Positions 32,529-35,785 of a DNA stretch of 35,785 nucleotides are shown in pieces (position 1 is the stretch's first letter; the number at the start of each line of letters is the position of its first letter). The translations under genes and the position numbers were made by a program. Origin of the DNA: Flavobacteriales bacterium (GTDB lineage Bacteria; Bacteroidota; Bacteroidia; Flavobacteriales_D; Sanyastnellaceae); the NCBI GenBank assembly GCA_015665315.1, contig JADFAK010000073.1:1-35785 (forward strand). The letters run 5' to 3'. The notes beneath the pieces were generated by a model. The model was not told the origin of the DNA and ran no database searches. It was given only the letters and a program-made list of their open reading frames with translations.

Positions 32529-34720
32529 TTGGCAATTTCGCTTAGAAACTTAATACGCATCAATCTCAGCTCATCTTCGGTAAAATCTCCGTCAAACTCT
32601 TGATTTGCCTCTTCGATATCTGAAGATTCAGAGGCCATGAAGTATTCAAAGATTTCTTCTTGAGAATCCTCGTCAATTAGATCATCGATGTAATAGTTGA
32701 TATTCACCTTGGTGCCACTATTCACGATTGATTCAATTTCTTCAATGATATCCTCAAGCCTTTTTCCTTTGGCCACCGCTATATCTTCAAGTGGTAGTTT
32801 TCGATCAATATTCTGAATAATATGAACTTTGAGTCCAGATTTGTTCACGACAGATTTCACTAGCATATCACTAGGTCGATCAATATCATTTTCCTTGACG
32901 TAGTTGGCGATCAACTCGATAAATGGTGCTCCAAATTTCTTAGCTTTTCCGCTTCCAACACCTCCTATTTGCGTAAGCTCATCCATGTTAATAGGATAGC
33001 TAGTTGCCATCTCTTCAAGGGAAGGCTCCTGAAATATCACGTATGGGGGAAGGTCTTTAGATTTGGCAACCTTCTTTCTAAGATCAACAAGTAATTTAAA
33101 CAGAGATGCATCTGTTGCTCCTCCTCCAGCTTTGGCGCTAACTACTACGTGCTCGTCGTCGACATCGCTGTAATCCATCTCTTTGATTAACTCAAACGAG
33201 GTTGGATTTTCGATGAAAGCTTTTCCTTTCTCGGTTAGCTTGAGCGTACCATACGTTTCCACTTCTTTGCGCAAAAGTCCGTTCACCACACATTGTCGGG
33301 TTACCGCATGCCAGAAACGGACATCTTTATCTTTGCCTTTATTGAAGTACTGACTGTTCTCGGCTTTGTAGGTTTTTATTTCGGCTGAATCTTCACCTAC
33401 TAGAACATCGGCGAGAAATTTGCCTTTGTGCAGCTGCTTAAATTCGGCGACAGTATTTAGCAATAATGCAATGAATTCTTTGCCTTCGTACTTCTCTTTC
33501 GGATTGCGGGAATTGTCATCCATTTGCGCTCCGTCGCCATTCACCTCATCAAATTCTTCACCGAAGTAGTGCAATAAGAACTTCCTTCGAGACAAAGACG
33601 TCTCCGCATAAGCTATTACCTCTTGGAGGAGCTGCATGCCAATTTCTTGTTCGGCAATCGGCTTTCCCTGAAGGAATTTTTCGAGTTTCTCAAGATCTTT
33701 GTAGCTATAAAAAGCCACGCAATGACCTTCGCCACCATCTCGGCCTGCTCTACCTGTTTCTTGGTAATAGCTTTCGAGTGATTTGGGCATGTCATGGTGA
33801 ATCACAAAGCGCACATCGGGTTTATCGATACCCATTCCGAATGCAATTGTAGCGACGATTACGTCAATATCTTGCATGAGGAAATTGTCCTGAATACGAC
33901 TTCTTGTACCACTGTCCATTCCAGCATGGTAGGCAGAGGCATTGATTCCGTTGACCTGAAGTGTTTCGGCCAATTCCTCTACTTTCTTCCGGCTTAGGCA
34001 ATAAATAATGCCTGATTTACCATCGTTCCCTTTGATGAACTGGATGATTTGCTTGGTTGCGTTCTTTTTGGGACGTACTTCGTAATAAAGATTCGGTCTG
34101 TTGAACGATGCTTTGAACAAAGTAGCATCCTTCATTCCCAAGTTTTTCTGGATATCGGTTTGCACCTTTGGAGTAGCCGTTGCGGTGAGAGCTATAATTG
34201 GCACATCGGCAATCTGAGTAATAATTGGTCTTAAACGACGATATTCAGGTCGGAAATCATGGCCCCACTCGGATATACAATGGGCTTCATCGATGGCGAC
34301 AAAGGAGATTTTCACCCCTCTTAAAAACTCTACGTTTTCATCTTTAGTGAGCGATTCAGGCGCCACGTATAGGAGCTTAGTCTCTCCGTTAACAATGTCC
34401 TCCTTCACTCTAGCAATTTCGCCTTTATTCAATGAAGAATTTAGAAAATGTGCTACGCTGTCCTTTTGGCTAAAACCTCGGATAGCATCCACCTGATTTT
34501 TCATAAGCGCAATAAGTGGGGAAACGACGATAGCCGTTCCTTCGCTCATTAGTGCTGGAAGTTGGTAGCACATCGATTTCCCTCCACCAGTGGGCATAAT
34601 CACGAATGCATCCTTGCCTTCAAGCAAATTCAGAATAACACTTTCTTGCTCTCCTTTGAATTTATTGAAACCAAAAAACTTCTTTAACGCCTCGCGAGGT
34701 GATATTTCAACCGTTGTCAT
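32525..34720 (-). CDS. RecQ-family DNA helicase lacking the zinc-site cysteines
   Basis: 731 residues. Helicase core complete: [61 protein letters not shown] and [11 protein letters not shown]. Around residues 370-400 the segment that normally reads CRRK...CGNCDxC appears as TSLSRRKFLLHYFGEEFDEV and NGDGAQMDDN, with no Cys left, so the RecQ zinc module is lost while the surrounding helices stay. RQC-like winged helix, HRDC (about 540-620) and a C-terminal HTH_40-like domain (LPLEDIAVAKGKRLEDII, then FTEDELRLMRIKFL) follow. A second RecQ with intact zinc site lies at 10624. Whether this one has specialised is unknown. Ends 4 bases into the stop of the M20 gene. Confidence 0.93.
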   Translation of the reverse strand: MTTVEISPREALKKFFGFNKFKGEQESVILNLLEGKDAFVIMPTGGGKSMCYQLPALMSEGTAIVVSPLIALMKNQVDAIRGFSQKDSVAHFLNSSLNKGEIARVKEDIVNGETKLLYVAPESLTKDENVEFLRGVKISFVAIDEAHCISEWGHDFRPEYRRLRPIITQIADVPIIALTATATPKVQTDIQKNLGMKDATLFKASFNRPNLYYEVRPKKNATKQIIQFIKGNDGKSGIIYCLSRKKVEELAETLQVNGINASAYHAGMDSGTRSRIQDNFLMQDIDVIVATIAFGMGIDKPDVRFVIHHDMPKSLESYYQETGRAGRDGGEGHCVAFYSYKDLEKLEKFLQGKPIAEQEIGMQLLQEVIAYAETSLSRRKFLLHYFGEEFDEVNGDGAQMDDNSRNPKEKYEGKEFIALLLNTVAEFKQLHKGKFLADVLVGEDSAEIKTYKAENSQYFNKGKDKDVRFWHAVTRQCVVNGLLRKEVETYGTLKLTEKGKAFIENPTSFELIKEMDYSDVDDEHVVVSAKAGGGATDASLFKLLVDLRKKVAKSKDLPPYVIFQEPSLEEMATSYPINMDELTQIGGVGSGKAKKFGAPFIELIANYVKENDIDRPSDMLVKSVVNKSGLKVHIIQNIDRKLPLEDIAVAKGKRLEDIIEEIESIVNSGTKVNINYYIDDLIDEDSQEEIFEYFMASESSDIEEANQEFDGDFTEDELRLMRIKFLSEIAN

Positions 34721-34731
34721 GGATAAATTTC

Positions 34732-34739
34732 TACTTTTG
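34732..34739 (+). promoter_or_regulatory. -7 promoter box TACTTTTG upstream of kdsD
   Basis: Exact TAnnTTTG match 76 bases before the kdsD start, in the 94-base divergent gap between recQ and kdsD. Confidence 0.45.
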
Positions 34740-34814
34740 TGTGCATTAAATTACACAATAATTCTGTCTTATCGGAGATAAATCAGGATACACACAAATT
34801 ATTTAATTTTCATT

Positions 34815-35780
34815 TTGATCAATCCTCAATCAATTACCGACTCTGCTAAAAAAACCCTCAAGATTGAGGCCGACGCGATAAGCCATTTGGCTGATCTAAT
34901 CGACGATCAATTTGTGAGTGTAGTTCAATTAATTCTCCAATCGGAAGGCAGGGTGGTGATCACCGGTATTGGAAAGAGCGCAAATATAGCGAATAAAATA
35001 GTCGCAACTTTGAATTCTACAGGTACTCCTGCGGTGTTTATGCATGCGGCCGACGCGATTCACGGTGATTTGGGAAATGTGCAAAAGAACGACGTTGTGA
35101 TTTGCATTTCGAAGAGTGGAGAATCCCCTGAGATTAAAGTATTGACTCCCCTTGTGAAAAACATGGGAAACCTGCTTGTGGGTATGGTTGGCAATATGGA
35201 TTCTTTTCTCGCCAAGCAATCGGATCATATTCTCAATACAACAGTAGAAGTTGAGGCTTGTCCGAATAACCTCGCTCCCACCTCTAGCACAACAGCTCAG
35301 TTGGCCATGGGTGATGCTCTCGCTGTGGCCTTGATGGAGTGTCGAGGATTCAAAGCATCGGACTTTGCCAAATACCATCCAGGCGGCGCTTTAGGTAAGA
35401 AACTCTATACAAGAATGGGGGACTTACTTTTTGACGATAGAAAACCTCAGGTAGGGTTGGAGGCCTCGTTGTCAGAAGTAATTTTGGAGATTTCCAGCAA
35501 TCGCTTGGGAGCAACGATAGTTTTGGAAGGAGAAAAAGTCCAAGGTGTAATTACAGATGGTGATTTGAGAAGAATGCTTGAAAAAGGCGTCGATGTTAGT
35601 GCATTGAAAGCCAAAGACATCATGTCTGCCAATCCAAAAACAATTTCTATTGATTCACTTGCGGTGGATGGATTTCACTTGATGGAGAAAAACAAAATCA
35701 CGCAACTGGTGGTCACAAATGGAGACAGTTATGCAGGTATTGTGCATCTACATGACATCCTTAAAGAGGGAATATACTAG
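34815..35780 (+). CDS. kdsD: Arabinose-5-phosphate isomerase (KpsF/GutQ family)
   Basis: 321 residues from a TTG start, chosen because family members begin about 8 residues before the conserved AKKTLKIEADAI helix and no ATG is available. The SIS domain (about 30-180) has ITGIGKSANIANKIVATLNS, HGDLGNVQKNDVVICISKSGE and PTSSTTAQLAMGDALAVAL; FAKYHPGGALGK follows. Two CBS domains (about 205-320) include GVITDGDLRRML and IMSANPKTISID. It converts ribulose-5-phosphate to arabinose-5-phosphate, the first step to Kdo for lipopolysaccharide. Full length; the window ends 5 bases after its stop. Confidence 0.94.
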   Translation: MINPQSITDSAKKTLKIEADAISHLADLIDDQFVSVVQLILQSEGRVVITGIGKSANIANKIVATLNSTGTPAVFMHAADAIHGDLGNVQKNDVVICISKSGESPEIKVLTPLVKNMGNLLVGMVGNMDSFLAKQSDHILNTTVEVEACPNNLAPTSSTTAQLAMGDALAVALMECRGFKASDFAKYHPGGALGKKLYTRMGDLLFDDRKPQVGLEASLSEVILEISSNRLGATIVLEGEKVQGVITDGDLRRMLEKGVDVSALKAKDIMSANPKTISIDSLAVDGFHLMEKNKITQLVVTNGDSYAGIVHLHDILKEGIY

Positions 35781-35785
35781 CCATG

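Noticed and set aside
34929-35378. 149-codon open frame antisense to kdsD
   Set aside because: Fully inside the SIS domain of a clear kdsD gene, with Cys/His-rich nonsense composition.
1-35785. Mobile elements, prophage, CRISPR arrays, toxin-antitoxin or defence islands
   Set aside because: No transposase, integrase, phage structural gene, regular spaced repeats or known defence domain is visible; the RecQ genes have ordinary housekeeping architecture.

Overview
The window is chromosomal DNA of a Bacteroidota bacterium, most likely a marine or freshwater Flavobacteriia or Cryomorphaceae-like lineage; this is an inference from gene content. Support comes from promoter boxes of the Bacteroidota type TAnnTTTG, few Shine-Dalgarno sequences, many short-lipobox lipoproteins, and families typical of the phylum: DUF4476, DUF2490, TPR-linked histidine kinases, MORN plus TonB C-terminal proteins, receiver-Crp fusions and half-size TauE. 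I see no insertion sequence, prophage, integron or CRISPR array. The genes are dense, and several convergent pairs overlap at their stop codons.

Layout. 1-2.6 kb: 3' end of cysS, a lipoprotein of the glutaminyl cyclase/M28 type, and an M42 aminopeptidase with an 8-bp palindrome just before its start. 2.7-7.3 kb: a TPR histidine kinase facing a cyclophilin-pheS operon, then a small lipoprotein and a small conserved protein. 7.5-10.5 kb: a MORN/TonB-C protein, tRNA-Pro(GGG), a DUF2490 protein and an outer-membrane barrel protein. 10.6-12.8 kb: a classical RecQ with an intact zinc site. 12.7-18.2 kb, all on the minus strand: PAS histidine kinase, receiver-Crp/Fnr response regulator, two small proteins of unknown function, a strong terminator, then two tandem-domain universal stress proteins. 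18.3-23.2 kb: pheT, an acyltransferase and a double VOC protein. 23.2-24.2 kb: a DUF4476 protein behind a near-perfect sigma-54 promoter. 24.2-27.5 kb: an SDR, a PhoB/PhoR pair preceded by three 11-bp-phased TTAAnn repeats, and an MBL-fold hydrolase. 27.6-35.8 kb: a very large gluzincin-like/TolB-like/barrel protein, half-size TauE, M20 amidohydrolase, a second RecQ lacking its zinc cysteines, and the Kdo-pathway arabinose-5-phosphate isomerase.

The most system-like region is 12.7-18.2 kb. A palindrome TGAY-N4-RTCA (FNR-like) occurs in each of its three main intergenic gaps. In two of them its centre lies 58.5-59.5 bp upstream of the last G of a good or near -7 box; the third offers a weak box at the same distance. 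The kinase and its Fnr-like partner therefore probably control their own operon, the two unknown small proteins and the universal stress proteins: a compact FixL/FixJ/FixK-like stress regulon in which sensor, transcription factor and targets are contiguous. Two other regulatory signals stand out: the sigma-54 promoter at 23248-23262 and the PhoB-type repeats at 25025-25052.
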